This document shows, in pieces, positions 23,978-36,963 of a stretch of DNA of 64,000 nt. Position numbers and translations under genes: made by a program. The notes below the pieces were generated by a model. The model had not been told where the DNA came from, made no database searches, and worked only from the letters and a program-made list of their open reading frames with translations. The stretch is from Paragordius varius. Its lineage: Eukaryota > Nematomorpha. The DNA is taken from contig OZ176055.1 of assembly GCA_964247055.1 (NCBI GenBank), positions 434,001-498,000 on the forward strand, written 5' to 3'. The stretch's first letter is position 1, and every line of letters starts with the position of its first letter.

Positions 23978-25978
23978 ATGATTGGAATAAGGACCATATT
24001 CGCTATCCTAGCTTTAATTATCGCAATGTCGGAATGTATGATGCGCAACGTACCTGTATCCAGAGAAATTCGTAAGGCATACTCAACACATTTTTATATA
24101 TAATAATCAATATGGTTGGTGCGATGATCTAAGTTTTCTGAAATATTATTTATCGAATTCAAAATGACCAAATTACAATAAAACTATGAGAAACCTATCC
24201 AATTTACAGCGTAGTAAAATGACTCTTGAGTATAAATATTAACTATAAAATGAAAATTGTTATTTTTCTTTTAAAATAATGTATAACAATTATATATTAG
24301 TTTGCGGATATAATTAAAAAAAATGAATAAAGTTTTTGTTTTTGGGCCATTATGAGGGTTTTAAAATACTGATAAACTAGTCTAGTTTATATATGTCAAA
24401 CATTTGTGCATTTTATCAAAAATAAAGTATAAAAAATGATATTCAAATTCTATATTAAAACCAATGTGAAATTTATTTAGAATGCAAAACTACTGAGGCA
24501 GCAGATATGGGTGTACGAAATCTGAGACTTTGCATGTCAGGATTTCGCACTATTCCTCATACTTATTATTCTGTGATGGCTTCTTTCGATGAACCAAAGC
24601 GAATGAATAAAAATCCAATGAAATATCCGTATCAACTTTGGCGGTATTACAATGCAACTCATTTGTGTGAAGTTAATGGTCCTGCAAGACAAAACGGCAT
24701 AAATATGGTATGAATTATTAGTTCACATTTTTCACCTATTTCCTCATGAGATAAATTTTAATAATGTACATTAAAACATTAAAAATGTACTGACAAAACG
24801 TAAAAACATAAATACACATATTTTTTTAACAGACTGTTGTACTTTTTAAACTTGATTTTTTTATAATATACGTCTTTGTTTTTAATGGCAAAGTATGAAA
24901 TGGAGATTTAACTTGGTAACACAATCATTTATTATATATTTTAAAATTGTAAAATAAGCTATGTGAAGGTTCAAAAAGGTATGACGATCTTATGAAAAAA
25001 ATTTCTTATTTTTACGTTTTGTCCGTATAATTTCAATTTTTACCGTAATATATTTGTCATTGCTAATACCAAATTTATTAACTGTATAGGACACAACGTT
25101 TGAATTGAAAGATTTGGATCCAAACCAAGAATACATGTTATGGGTGCGAGCATCGCAAAAGAATATTGCACGCGGATCGTTTTCAGATTATTTGCGATTT
25201 AAAGGTTTATCTCATATTATTATTATCATACCGTAACTAGACCAGCCATGTCATAATGGTTAGTATAAGAGTTATTTAATTGGTGAATACAAATCCATAC
25301 TTGATGCATTTATAAAAAATATTTCCAATGTTAAAGAACTTTTACTTTACCAATTTAATATGGCTCTTTCCTCTAATATTTGATAATAACCTGTTTTTTA
25401 TATTCCTCTAGTCACACGCAACGGAGATGAATATAAACTTGAACAGAATGGTATGATTGATAATTATAAATAGTTGATAAATCATCCTTATATTTTTAGC
25501 ATAAATCATTAAATATATTATAAACGATAGATATTTCCAAATCTTTTGCAAAACTTGGTCGAGCAACCTCTACTCTAACAAATGGAGGCAGGACAAAAGA
25601 TCTCGTTGTTTACATTGATAACCCTCTTTCCGATCATACAGCTAAAGCTTACGGGATTGAACATTTAAATATTGTTTTAAGTCGACCCAATGTGGAAGGA
25701 GAAAAGGCTCAAACTGGAACGCTTAGTGTAAGTTATACAGCAGTTTGATTAAATAAAATCTCTGATAACTTTCCTATGTTTTCAGTGGTATGTCATATTT
25801 TTTTATTTTTTACATGATATGCATAAAATTATAGCTCAAAGCTAGAACATATCGTTTTCCAAACCTCGATCCACGTTCTGAATATGAAGTTATCATTCAT
25901 GCGCAATATAAAAATGGCGATTCTGCCTCCACGGAACACATGTCTCACCGCATTTATGTTGATTTGTCTCAATGTTAA
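23978..25978 (+). CDS. Secreted protein with two fibronectin-III-like domains, copy D (intact, exon 2 absent)
   Basis: Six exons join in phase without a stop: 23978..24071, 24481..24707, 25090..25204, 25412..25450, 25531..25727 and 25835..25978 (816 nt, 271 residues). Residues 1-20 form the signal peptide (MIGIRTIFAILALIIAMSEC). Compared with copy A, the 23-codon exon 2 was not found. Because that exon begins and ends in the same phase, exon 1 splices to exon 3 without frame loss. Exons 3 to 7 have exactly the same lengths as in copy A (227, 115, 39, 197, 144 nt). FN3-like cores are LDPNQEYMLWVRA and LDPRSEYEVIIHA; the protein ends DLSQC. It is the plus-strand arm of the inverted duplication, and AATAAA follows at 26008. 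Donor 4 (AAAG|GTTTAT) is weaker than in copy A. The function is unknown. Confidence 0.72.
24768..25046. mobile_element. MITE family 1 in copy D intron
   Basis: Lies between exons 3 and 4 of copy D, as the copy at 4801-5075 does in copy A. The right end TTTCAATTTTTACCGT is clear and the left is worn (ACATTAAAAATGTACTGACA). Confidence 0.55.
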
Positions 25979-26029
25979 ATCTATAAGTTGTAGAGACTAT
26001 ATTGAAAAATAAATTGTACTTTTTATAAA

Positions 26030-27278
26030 AAGTGAAATATGTATACATTTAGAAACATATATTATAATCAAAAAGCATGTAATTTTTTAGAAAGTTTTAA
26101 TTAATTGTGAGTACCAAATGGGCAAGTTTACTAAAAATATACAAAAATGCTGAGAATTTGCCATCAGAGAATGTCATCTTATGGTTGATGACCTCAAAAA
26201 AATTATATTTGAAAAATGGCAAACTATGTTTTAAAATTTTGATGATCCGTGTTTTAAGGTATTTCGGAGCATTGTAAAAAAAGACCACTATAGTATATTG
26301 CAATTAAGCTTTTACCACATAATATAATGATGCTGAACATTTTTATCGACATCAAAATTAATTTTGATTAAAGGATAGGTTGGTAAATTTTAGTTAATAA
26401 AATGGTGTTTTTCAGAAAAAAGGGAAAGTTGAGAAATTCAGAGTTGATAGAAATATTGAGCATCGTTGCTTTATACCGAAATTTTTATTATGTCAGTTCA
26501 TACAGCTAGTAATGAAACAGTAGTTGAAAAAATTATTTTACTGAAACTAAGTCTGGCATGTACCGTAAAAATCGAAATTATACAGATAAAACGGTAAAAT
26601 ATAATGACTATACCGTTTCCATGATACCTAAAAATATTATGAAATACCCTCTATTCAACAAAATTTTGCAAAAAATTAAATTTTTTAATCAAACATTTTT
26701 TCAAAAATTATATTGGTTTCATAACATATATTAAAAAAAGTCTTGGCCTTTTAGCGTTTATATTATAAACTAGCCCGTTTTAGAGAGGTGCGAAAATTTG
26801 AAACTTTAGAAACCCATATGTAAAAATTTATTTTTTTGTATATATAGATTTGCTTTATTTATAGAGTTAATGATATATTTTAATTATATTTCATGGAATG
26901 AAGCATCAACCTTTCACAAAAAAAAACAAATTTAGGATAATGTTCGCTAATTTTGCGTATTCCAGATAAGGCAATCACAACAATGTAATCGTTGTAAATA
27001 ACTAGTAAGGCCAAAACTAAAAGCACTCCGATGCATTTTATTCTTTTAAACTATGTTTTATATCAGGGTATTTATTTTTGTAAACTGTGTACATGCTACA
27101 TTTTAAAAAATGTTTTTTTTGGATCTTTACGAGTCATCAGTGTTTATAAAAATATTTAACTCAAATGGATTCGCAGGCTGAATTTTTGACTAAAAAATCG
27201 GTGGGCCGCACACAAAAACTAGATCATTAATTATTGTCAGATTTTAAAGATATAATTCGAAAATAATTGCTAACACAT
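26030..27278. repeat. Arm of the large inverted duplication (partner about 12.54-13.8 kb)
   Basis: Reads as the reverse complement of 13.8 kb down to 12.54 kb. Shared landmarks are a block with GATGATCCGTGTTTTA, a block with GGTGGGCCGCACACA, and a MITE half beginning TACCGTAAAAATCGAAATTA near 26563 (partner near 13195-13250). One block of this arm occurs twice more in direct tandem, near 10.41 and 14.06 kb. No gene is seen. Confidence 0.55.
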
Positions 27279-27786
27279 GCCATTTACAATTCAGAGTGTC
27301 CTTAAACACTCCAATTTAATCTTTGGACATCTTACACTTGAAGTTGGTCATTGAATACCTCAAGTTAGTCTTTGAACATTTCAAGTTGGTCTTTAAGAAG
27401 TTGGTCTTAACCGCGTATTATTCTAATATGCTATCATTTTTAACGAACTCTCTTGTTTTAACCAAACTTGTAAATCAATCTGGAATAAATATCTTTATTA
27501 AGTTTAATATATTTTACTTTTATTAAGATTTTAACATATAATCGAAATTTTTTGGGTTATTGATTAAAATTTTTTGTTGAAAACATTTATAATTGAATAA
27601 TAAATGGAAAAAAATAGTTCGAAAAAAAAATTAGTTTTTATATAAAAATATTAATTTCAAATAAATAAATATATAATAAATCAAGAAAATTCGGTAAAAA
27701 ATAAATAAAATAAATAAATACATACTTAAAGTGTTTAACGACCAACTTGAAGTGTTCAGGGGCACTCTTGAAGTACAAATGGTATA
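27279..27786. mobile_element. Foldback element family FB2
   Basis: Left end TGCCATTTACAATTCAGAGTG, with 21-bp period units (CAAGTTGGTCTTTGAACATT). Right end with the inverted units, closing CTTGAAGTACAAATGGTATA. The core is AT-rich and non-coding. Confidence 0.6.
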
Positions 27787-27896
27787 GCTACTATTCATTC
27801 CGCCATTTTTGGCAAGCTGGTTGGTAAATCGCAAAAACTTATTCAGAAAATTTGTTTTTAAATATGAATTTTACATTTATAAGCATATTTTTGCAA

Positions 27897-28682
27897 AGTG
27901 TGGAATTTTGCATGCGGTCAGCACATAATATCTTGGAGAGCCGTACGTTCGACACCTCTGGTTTAATGTATTGTCGTTTTTCTAAAAATGATCATATAGC
28001 AATATGTTGGTACACCTTTAGCCAACAAAAAGTTATAAAGTTATGAATATTTAAATAGCAAAAAAGATATTTGGCTTATCTAATGTGGCCAAATATTTTT
28101 AACTTGGACGCAGTACAAAATTAAAACATACTTTGTCTGTTTTTACACCATCGGTGTGGTATATTACAAAGTTTTCACAAAAAATATCCTGATGAAATAT
28201 ATATTCTGATAGGAAAATATTAGGATTATCATAGCGCTTTTAACCTTTACGAGTTATTAAAGAAAATTTTTTACACTTTTGTAGTAGGTGCTCCGTATAA
28301 AATTGCAAAAGGTGCACAATTTGTTCATATATATTTTTTGGTGTAAGAAGTGTTTTATTTAAAAAAATATCACTAAAATATATAAACCATATATAAGAAG
28401 CAAAACTATATTAAAAGTTTTAAATTGTTGGATGTGGGCTCTGAAAGTCTCAAATTTTTTGGCTTTTTTAAAATGGACTGTTCTCTCAAAGAAAACGCAA
28501 TAATTCCGACAATGTGCAATAATTTTAAATAAAAGCTAAATTTTGATATCAACTAAATATATTTTTAAAAAAATGCATACTTTCAAAAATTTATTTTTCA
28601 ACAAAATTTTGTTGAAGCGAACTTCATACTATTTTCAGCATGATGGAAACGTAAACGGTTGATATGTTATAAGAATTATATA
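27897..28682. other. Repeat fragments, no gene seen
   Basis: The start (27.9-27.96 kb) resembles one end of a short hAT-type element (reverse: CAGAGGTGTCGAACGTACG). From about 28.2 kb comes a dispersed repeat with AGGATTATCATAGCGCTTTT, also seen near 12.8, 27.0, 34.5, 35.7 and 59.3 kb. Nothing looks coding. Confidence 0.4.
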
Positions 28683-29943
28683 CACTGTGTGCAAAAAGAG
28701 GGTCATTTTGATTTAACGAAAAATTTTTTTTCATGAGAGAGCTTATGACCAATGTGTATGCCGCAAAATTTTTTATTTATTGACAACCTAGCTTTTGAAA
28801 TATTGAGAGAAAATCGAAATCGGGCAAAAAGTGAAAATTAAGGATAATTAAGGATAATTTAAAAAATAATGATAAAATTTAAAATATTATGGTTTATTAT
28901 CATTTTAGGAGAATGTTCAATATATAAATAGCCTAAAATCATATAATTTGGGTTTTTATAAAATTTCAGGTCAAAAGATTTCTTTTGTCACACTTAAAAG
29001 ACAAAATTTTAATGAAACTATATTAATATAATTTTTTTAATTATTTACTACCTAAACTCACTATTAAAATCTTAACATTCATATTTTATTCAGTAAAATA
29101 AATTTCTAGATCAAAATAAAAACAAAAATATTGTTTTTTATTTTTGCATTTTTTTTGTCATCTGGTTTCACTTGTTAAAAATTTATTCTGTTTTATTTTA
29201 GATTCTCACATGATTAGGAATTATTAAGTATATAATTTATGCACAATAGGATTGAAAAGTAGTGGAATATCAACCCAAATATCCTTACAATTTCCACTAA
29301 CAAGTCTGTTTTTTGACAAATTAATATTTGTATTGGGATTTGTACGGAATGGTGGTTGATATTCCACTATTTTTCAATCCTATGGTGCCTAAATTATATA
29401 ATTAATAATTCCTAATCATGTGAAAACCCAAAATACAACAGAATAAATTTTTTATACACTCATAAACCAGATGACAAAAAAATGCAAAATTAAAAAACAA
29501 TATTTTTGGTTTTATTTTGATATATAAGTTTATTTTACTGAATAAAATATGAATGTTAAGATTTTAATAGTGAGTTTAGGTAGTAAATATTTAAGAAATT
29601 ATATTAATATTCATTAAATTTTTTTTGTCTTTTAAGTGTGACAAAAGAAAACCCCCATCTTTTAGCCTGAAATTTTATAAAGACCCAAACTATATGATTT
29701 TAGACTATTTATATATTGAAAATTCTCCTAAAATGATAATGAACCATAATATTTTAAATTTTATCATTATTTTTTGAATTATCCTAAATTATTCTTAATT
29801 TTCACTTTTGCCCGATTTTGATTTTCAATATTTCAAAAGCTAGGCTATCAACAAATAAAAATTTTTGCGGCAAATGAATACGCTGGTCATAAGCTATCTC
29901 ATGAAAAAAAATTTTTTCGTTAAAAATTTTTTTGCACACAGTG
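28683..29943. mobile_element. Long palindromic TA-flanked element
   Basis: Starts CACTGTGTGCAAAAAGAGG and ends TTTTTTTGCACACAGTG, flanked by TA on both sides. The two arms, about 600 bp each, are near-exact reverse complements (for example AAGCTAGGCTATCAAC against GACAACCTAGCTTTTG) around a short spacer near 29.28-29.35 kb. It is non-coding. The terminus and TA target fit a Tc1/mariner-type foldback element, which is inference. Confidence 0.65.
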
Positions 29944-30227
29944 TATATATTTCGATAATGCTATACGTTTTCCTCACTCAGAATTATTGTGTTTTACGTA
30001 AATTCACCAAAATTTGCAAGAAGGCAAACCTTTAAATATAGTAATGTTCAACATCATCGAATTATTTAGAAAAGGGTTTAATTTATATATTATAGCTTAT
30101 ATAGTTTCCATCATTCTTCAAAATAGTTTGAAGTACGCTTTAACAAGGTATCTCAAATTGTTTATTCAAAAAATAAGAAAACCTATAAAAATTAAAGTTT
30201 AGGAAAATTATTAAGATATATCATACC

Positions 30228-33200
30228 TAAGGTGACCAGATTTTTTGAAGGAAAAAGCGGGACAAATCCGAGAGGGGGGTCATTGGGGGGTACAACCAAA
30301 AATTTTATCAAAAAATTTATTGTGATATTTATTTATTTTTAACACAAATACATTATAAATATAAAAAAATTTGTACCTTACAGGTTGTTTGTATTTTATT
30401 CAATTTTTACATGTGCACGAACAAAGAGTGAAGTCATTGTAATATTTTAGAAAAAAATAATAAAGACAAAATCATCACAAAGTGCGATGGGTGATGCAAG
30501 AAGCGGCAAAAAAAATATTTTTAACAATATAGCGAATATTTGGCAGATACACAACGCTATTCAAACAGCTACTGATTTGCTACCCTGGATGTGGAAAATA
30601 TAGATGTTAAAATACTTGGATATTGTAGAACTGTTGGTTAGCTCTTTTGCCAGCGATTGAAATATTTATAAAAATGTGATCTCCTAGAATCCTATTTTTT
30701 ATCACAGGACAAAGGTCAAAATTCCAAGTCAAAAAAGGTTAGAAAATAATTTTATACCATTACCCAATCGCAATATTATAAAGCATCCAGAAAAACAAGG
30801 CTCAATGAATAGCCAGAATATAAAAATCTTTTATACAAACAGAAACGATTTTTTGGAAGACAAGACGGTGCAGAATGACACTTTTTTATGAAGTCTCCTT
30901 ATTAAAATATATCGAATGAAAACGGATAGAAATGGTTAAAATAATCATTTTTTAAACAAATTATGTTCCATACAATAATATTTTAATTGTAGAATTTGCA
31001 TTATCTTTACCTGAACCACTGCTATTGAACGCATTTTTCCACAGTAAATTAAGTAAGGACACGGAATCAAATTTAAATGTTGAATAAAAGCCATTTTATG
31101 TGAATTTGACAAATTATGAAGACGTATACAATATTTTAAGTAATTTTGTTTATTTTTTAACATAAAAACTTTAAAAATATAAGAAAATATTTTATTCTTT
31201 GGTATATTTTTTTGTTTGAGTGAATGCGTTTTAGCAGATTATCATCATTTTTAAAATATTGTAGAAGTCTTTACAAGAATTTTTCAAATTATATTTGACA
31301 GATAAAACGGTCTTTAAAGTTTCAACATTTAAATTTGTTTCCGATGTCCACACCTGATTTACTGTGGAAAAAACGCGCTCAGTAGCAGCGTTGGTTCCAG
31401 GTAAAGATAGTGCGAATCCACAATTTTTAAAATATTATTGTATGTAATACAGTTGCTTCAAAATGAAATATTTCCAACCATTTCTTTTCTACTGTATATT
31501 TTTCTTTTGTCCCTAATTTAAGTTTTTCATTATTAATATATCTTTTAACTAATGATACTTCAGAAAAAAGATCATTTTCTGAAAGATTACTTTTTGAGAA
31601 TTTTTGGGAGCAAATATAATCAAATGATTTTTGAACATCGCACCAATTAAATTCTGATTTTAATGTTATCTAATGAAAATGATCAATTTCATTGAATTGC
31701 CTCGTCCAGTTCCAAATAAACTTTACAGTTTGTATAAATCATTTTTATATGGTACAGGATATCTTGGCGATTTATTAAGCCTTGTTTTTCTAAATTATTT
31801 ATTATATTGCGGATGGTAATGGTATAAAATTATTTTCTAACCGTTCTTGACATTGGAATTTTAGGTTACTAACTTCATTTGCTTAATTTCGTTTGCCGGA
31901 ATTTTGTCACCTTCTATAAATTTAATAACATTTTGAAAGAGAGAAGCTTGATTATGTTAGAATTCTAACCATATTTTTAAAGAATCACTTTCAAAAAATT
32001 TTTTTTAAGTTGTAGGACATTTGTCCTGTGATAAAAAAAGATTTTAAAGGATCATACATTTTTAAAATTTTTTCGATAGCTGGCATAAAAGCTAACCAAC
32101 GAGTTTTACAATATCCAAGCATTTTTTGATATTGAACTTCTGCATTTTCACAGAATTCTTTAAGCGTTTCAACACTACCGTGTATATATAAAAATAGGAA
32201 TATATTTTAACAACTACATTTTCCACATCTGGTAACAAATCAGCAGCTGTTATAATAGCGTTGTGTATTATATGCGTTGCACCCAACGTCAATAATGTTT
32301 TGATTAAGATTATCTGCTAATTACTGAAAATTATTTTTTGTTCCCCTCCTTGCTTTTCCACCAAAGTTCGTATTGGTGTTGTCAGCGCAATATGCGATAA
32401 TTTTGTCTTTTAAACTATTTTTTTCTAGAATATGCATTATCGAAGTAAATATTATTTCAGAATTTTCATCGGTTAGGGAAATTTTATCTAAAATTTTAAT
32501 TTTTACTCCGGTTTCTGAATCAAAATATCTTATCAAAGTGGGAAATAATTTTGTTTCATGGTGATTTGAAGCATCAGAGTATAGGGAAAAGAAATTAATT
32601 TTTAGCAAATCTTTTTGTATTTCAGAAATAGCATGTGGCGAAAGGATATTGCACACAATGGCTTCAGCCTTTGTACGGGCACATATAAATTTTTTATGGA
32701 ATAACGTGCGAATAACCTGTGAGGTACAGTCCATTGATCTAAAAGAATGGTTGTGATTTACGGCGTGAAAGGATAACACGCCCTCAGCTAGTGCCGAATT
32801 CTTTTCTTCCTCTCCAAAAGCGGTTTTTCGAAAAAAATCGCTCATTTTGTGAGATGATATAACTAAACATTTTTTATGTTTCTGTGTTTCCATATGCTTT
32901 GTAATATCATGTTTGCCGCCATGTGCTAGGGTGAATTCCCCCTCGCATATAGGACATTTAAAAGATGATTCATTCTTCGTTTTTTTGATAAAAGGAAAAT
33001 CTTTCACAAATTCATCGTTGAATTTACAACCTCTTTTTGTGCTCATATTTATAAACTACTATTAGTATAATAAATATTATATTACCTTAATTTTCTGAAA
33101 TAAACGTGTAAGGTACCGATTTGTGGTATCAATTTGTCTTTTAATCTAGAGATTTGTGGTATTAACTTGGCTTGATGATGACAGTAATAGTAGGAAGGAA

Positions 33201-33390
33201 AGTGTATAATCATATGATATAAATTCGAAAAAAATAAATATTAATTTAAAAACAAAAAATTTTAATTTAAAATTTATATAGATATTAAAGATATTTAATG
33301 ATAAAAAATTTAAACGGATAAAAAAAATTTATTTGTATTAAAGAAAATTTTTTTTAGAATCGTGAAAAAGCGGGACGTCTGGTCACCTTA
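30228..33390 (-). mobile_element. hAT transposon, both ends present, transposase decayed
   Basis: Terminal inverted repeats TAAGGTGACCAGA and TCTGGTCACCTTA. The flanks ATCATACC at 30220-30227 and 33391-33398 form a perfect 8-bp target duplication. The transposase reads on the minus strand. An N-terminal zinc finger (CPICEGEF...HDITKHMETQKHKK) and an RNase H-like start (ADNTNTNFGG) lie in the open frame 33046..32321. After a frameshift comes a segment with IIHNAIITAADLLPDVEN (32292..32092). The C-terminal dimerisation domain (SLPGTNAATERVFSTVNQVW) is near 31250-31410. Several breaks separate these parts, so it is inactive. An additional inverted partial copy of the transposase region lies at about 30540-30800. 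Confidence 0.8.
32321..33046 (-). pseudogene. hAT transposase, N-terminal fragment
   Basis: Open frame of 241 residues starting MSTKRGCKFNDEF. It holds a Cys2-His2/BED-like finger at about residues 44-67 and the first part of the catalytic core (LYSDASNHHETKLFP, IIAYCADNTNTNFGG); the Asp in YSDAS and the Asp in CADNTN are plausible first catalytic residues of the hAT RNase H fold. The frame closes soon after because of a shift; the remainder of the transposase lies in other frames downstream. Confidence 0.7.
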
Positions 33391-34792
33391 ATCATACCTC
33401 CCACCTAATTAGTATAGAAAACGTAAAAAATTCAATTTTTTAATACGAAAACATATGCCATATATAATAAATTTTGAATAATATGTTACGGTAATACAAT
33501 TTTCTATATAATTTCCCATTTGATAATTTTAACAAAAAATGAACTTTCTTAACCTGATCAAACATTTATTATATCATAAATTAATTTTATTAATATTAAA
33601 TTTTGAGGCTTCTTTTTGTGGAAGCCCTGAGTAAAAAAGCCTTTAGCCTGAATCTTACGGTGGAGTGGGAGATTTATAATTTCGCCACTCCACGAAAGGC
33701 TGCAATCCTAAGCGGTTTGACCAATCCAAAACCCAATATGTATAATTCAAGCAGAAAAAAAATAGTAACCAATTAAAAATAGGCCAATTTTAGTTTTTAC
33801 CGTAAAATGAACCATTTCTTTACAAATTATGGGGTTATTTTTACAGAGGGTACTATATTAAATTCTAAAATAATTTTTTTAAATAAAATGTAAAAAATGA
33901 ATATTTTTGAAAAATTAAATTTTTTAATTTCAAAAAGGAGTACAAAAGTGGGCGCAGTACAGGCGCAGTTTTTATGTGAAAAACCAGTACTGTACTGCAA
34001 AAAACAGCCTATCTGGTCACATTAGGCTTATCTCGCTTATTTTTTAAGGCCATTTAACAGAAATATTTTTTACACATACATTAATCGAGGAGTCTTGGTA
34101 TTAACGATAAAAAAAAATTTTGGTTTCAAATGGACAGTTAAAACATATTATTGTTAATTTGATTAAAGTATTTGATAACTTGTCGAATAATTCACAAAAA
34201 AAGTATGTGTAATTGTCAGCATTATTGGTCGGTATAAAAATACATAAATTGTGAGAAAAAACCATTCTATACTTTTTCCTTTCCCCTATAATATACGGAG
34301 AAAATAGCTAAAATGAGTGATTTGACCCTAAAAATGTCTTTTGCTTCGAAATATTAATTTAAGGGATGCATAATATACTTTATTAAAATTTAAACAATTC
34401 TAATAGTGTGGATGATAATCAAATGCATCATATCTATAGTGTGCATAAAATTGGTAGATATAAAGCATGATGGAATATATATATATAGGGAAAATGTACC
34501 AGGATTCTCATGGTGCTTTTAGTTTTGGGCCTTGTGAGTAATTCACGAAAGTTATTATAAATTTTGTTGTAGCTACTCCATATCGAACGATTGCAAAATT
34601 TACCACAGTATGCTGAATTAAATTTTTTTGGTGGAAGTTAAACGCCTTGTTTCAAAAACGTAATCTCATAAACTCTATATTTTTAAAGCGAAACATTATT
34701 TATATAAATTTTTTAAACGTGGGGTCAAATTTCGACCCTCTCTAAAATGGGCCGATAATAGGTTTTAATCTATGCTAAACATACAAACACAT

Positions 34793-35064
34793 ACAGAATC
34801 AAAATTTTACGGACAAAACGTGAGAATATAAAGATAAATATGACAATACTTTTTAAATCGTGTTTTAAAACTTAAATAATTGTTAAAAATTGTAAAGTGT
34901 GGAATAGAGATGTATATTGATAACACAATCAATGTGTATTTTACGATTGTAGTTAAATATTTTTTATAGAGCAAATTAAGGTTTGAAAAGGTATGTTTGC
35001 CTTTTGAAAAAAAATATTTCTTTATAATTTTACATTTTGTCCGTATAATATCAATTTTTACTGT
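34793..35064. mobile_element. MITE family 1 copy
   Basis: Worn left end ACAGAATCAAAATTTTACGG and clear right end ATATCAATTTTTACTGT, with the usual inner blocks between. Confidence 0.6.
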
Positions 35065-35757
35065 AATTAAAAAAAAAATGCATGCTTTCTTCAAATTTAA
35101 TGTGTTTTTTAAATCTAGTTGAAGGGCACTACATGAAACTTTGAAACATATGGAAACGGTATTACAATGCATCCAGACATTACACAAATACTTTTTCTGT
35201 ATAATTCGATAATGCTAAACATTTCTATCATTGAGGAAGAATAAATTATTCGCTTGTCTTAGAATTCAGATTTAAAATGGGTTTTTTAAAAAAATTTAAA
35301 CGAATTTGAGAGCAATCAAACTTTTAAGTAATATTCTGTGCGTTAAGAATCATCGAAATATATAGAAAAAGCGCAAACGTTTTTATATCCTTTCCACCTG
35401 CTTTGAAATACCGACTCGCTTATCCATTTTTTCGGAAAATTTTTTTTTGGTTATAATTAAAATTTAGATGGTTCAATCTCAACTTTTTCGTCTGATTGCC
35501 CTGTTTGTACAGGTATAACAAATTACTTTCATGGGATGGCTTTCCATCTGTAGTTTATGATTTTATAAATTTCAATATTTTTTGGAATGATGCAATTAGC
35601 CTTTACCAAAAAATTTATTAAACATTATGTTCGCAAATTTTGGCAACATTTTCCATATGAAGCAGTTATTACAAAAGTGTAAGTATTTTTAACTCCCTCG
35701 TAAGGGCCAAAATTAAAAGCACCTGATAATCCTGATACATTTTCCTATTAGAATATA

Positions 35758-36172
35758 AATACACCATTTGCACTTCATGAGTGTCCTTGAACACTTCAAG
35801 TTGGTCCTTGAACATTTCAAGTTGGTCTTCGAACACTTGAGATTGATCCTGTTTAAGTTTGGCTTTAACCATAAACTTTGCATGTATTTATTTATTTTAA
35901 TAATTTCCAACCAAATTTTCTGATTTTTTTATACATTTAATCATTTAACATTATTTTTCATTAAAACAGTAATTTTTTCCAATATTAAATTATAAATGTT
36001 TTCAACAAAAGATTATATTTGAAAACCCAGAAAACTTATATTTTTTGAATTACGCGTTAAAATTAATGTATTGTAAAGCTAAAAACAAAACAAAAAAGTT
36101 AAAGAGGACCAACTTGAAATGTTCAAGGAACAACTTGAAGTATTCATGGACACTTGAAGTGCAAATAGTATA
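35758..36172. mobile_element. Foldback element family FB2
   Basis: Left end CACCATTTGCACTTCATGAG, then 21-bp period units (CTTCAAGTTGGTCCTTGAAC). After the core (with ATAAACTTTGCATGTATTTA) come the inverted units and the right end CTTGAAGTGCAAATAGTATA. It adjoins a (TA)n run at 36185. Confidence 0.65.
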
Positions 36173-36963
36173 TATTTATATTATATATATATATATATCA
36201 TCATGATATATTTTTTATGGATACTGCAGAACCTATTTTTTAACTGATCTTTGAATAAAAAATATTTTTCATATATTATCATAAAATTATACATATGAAA
36301 TAACTTTTTTAAAACATTGGCGCTATTTTCCTTTGTTTTGGGAAACAAATTGTCGAAAACAATTGGTAGATAATATTTTAAGCATATAATACACTTTTAA
36401 TAATATAATTTATATTATATTTAAACAAAATCCTTAAACTTACGTTGATATACCCAAAAATTCGATTTTCACCTATATATTCAAGGCATAAGAAACCTCA
36501 AAATAATTTTGATAAGTATATATCGAAACTATATATTTTAGCTAAATATCAATAATCTCAATGTATATGTAAACAAAAAAATAACATAGATAAGAATAAA
36601 AATTTATTAAATTAGAATATAAATCACGGTTTTAAAAAGTTATAAATAAAAAAATAAAATAGGTTTTTCAATGTAGATCATCAAGAGCTGACATGTAATT
36701 TTTTATGTAAATGCTTAAACAAGTTTCACACTCAGGTTTATTAAACAGCTATTAGTTACAATGGCATCAATGACCATTTGCAAAATAAAACTGTATACAG
36801 TATATAATTTTTTTCATTAAATTTACATTTTTAACCTCCTGATTTATTAAGGTTCCATTTTTCAGCTGATCATATTTTTTTTTAAAAAAAATTACTCATT
36901 GATGTATATTATAGTTAACAAATGGCTATTTATAAAAAAAGTTAAAGTTATCAAAATGAAATC

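Larger units (their letters stand above)
33391..36963. other. Intergenic repeats between hAT and receptor gene
   Basis: Contains an unassigned block at about 33600-33720 (GGAAGCCCTGAGTAAAAAAG). A second possible hAT-type end lies near 34005-34025 (CTATCTGGTCACATTAGG). It also holds MITE family 1 at 34793-35064, an FB2 element at 35758-36172 and copies of the dispersed AGGATTCTCATGGTGC repeat. No protein-like frame. Confidence 0.4.

Noticed and set aside
33600-33720. Possible tRNA- or SINE-like block with GGAAGCCCTGAG
   Set aside because: I could not fold it into a cloverleaf or find A and B boxes with correct spacing.
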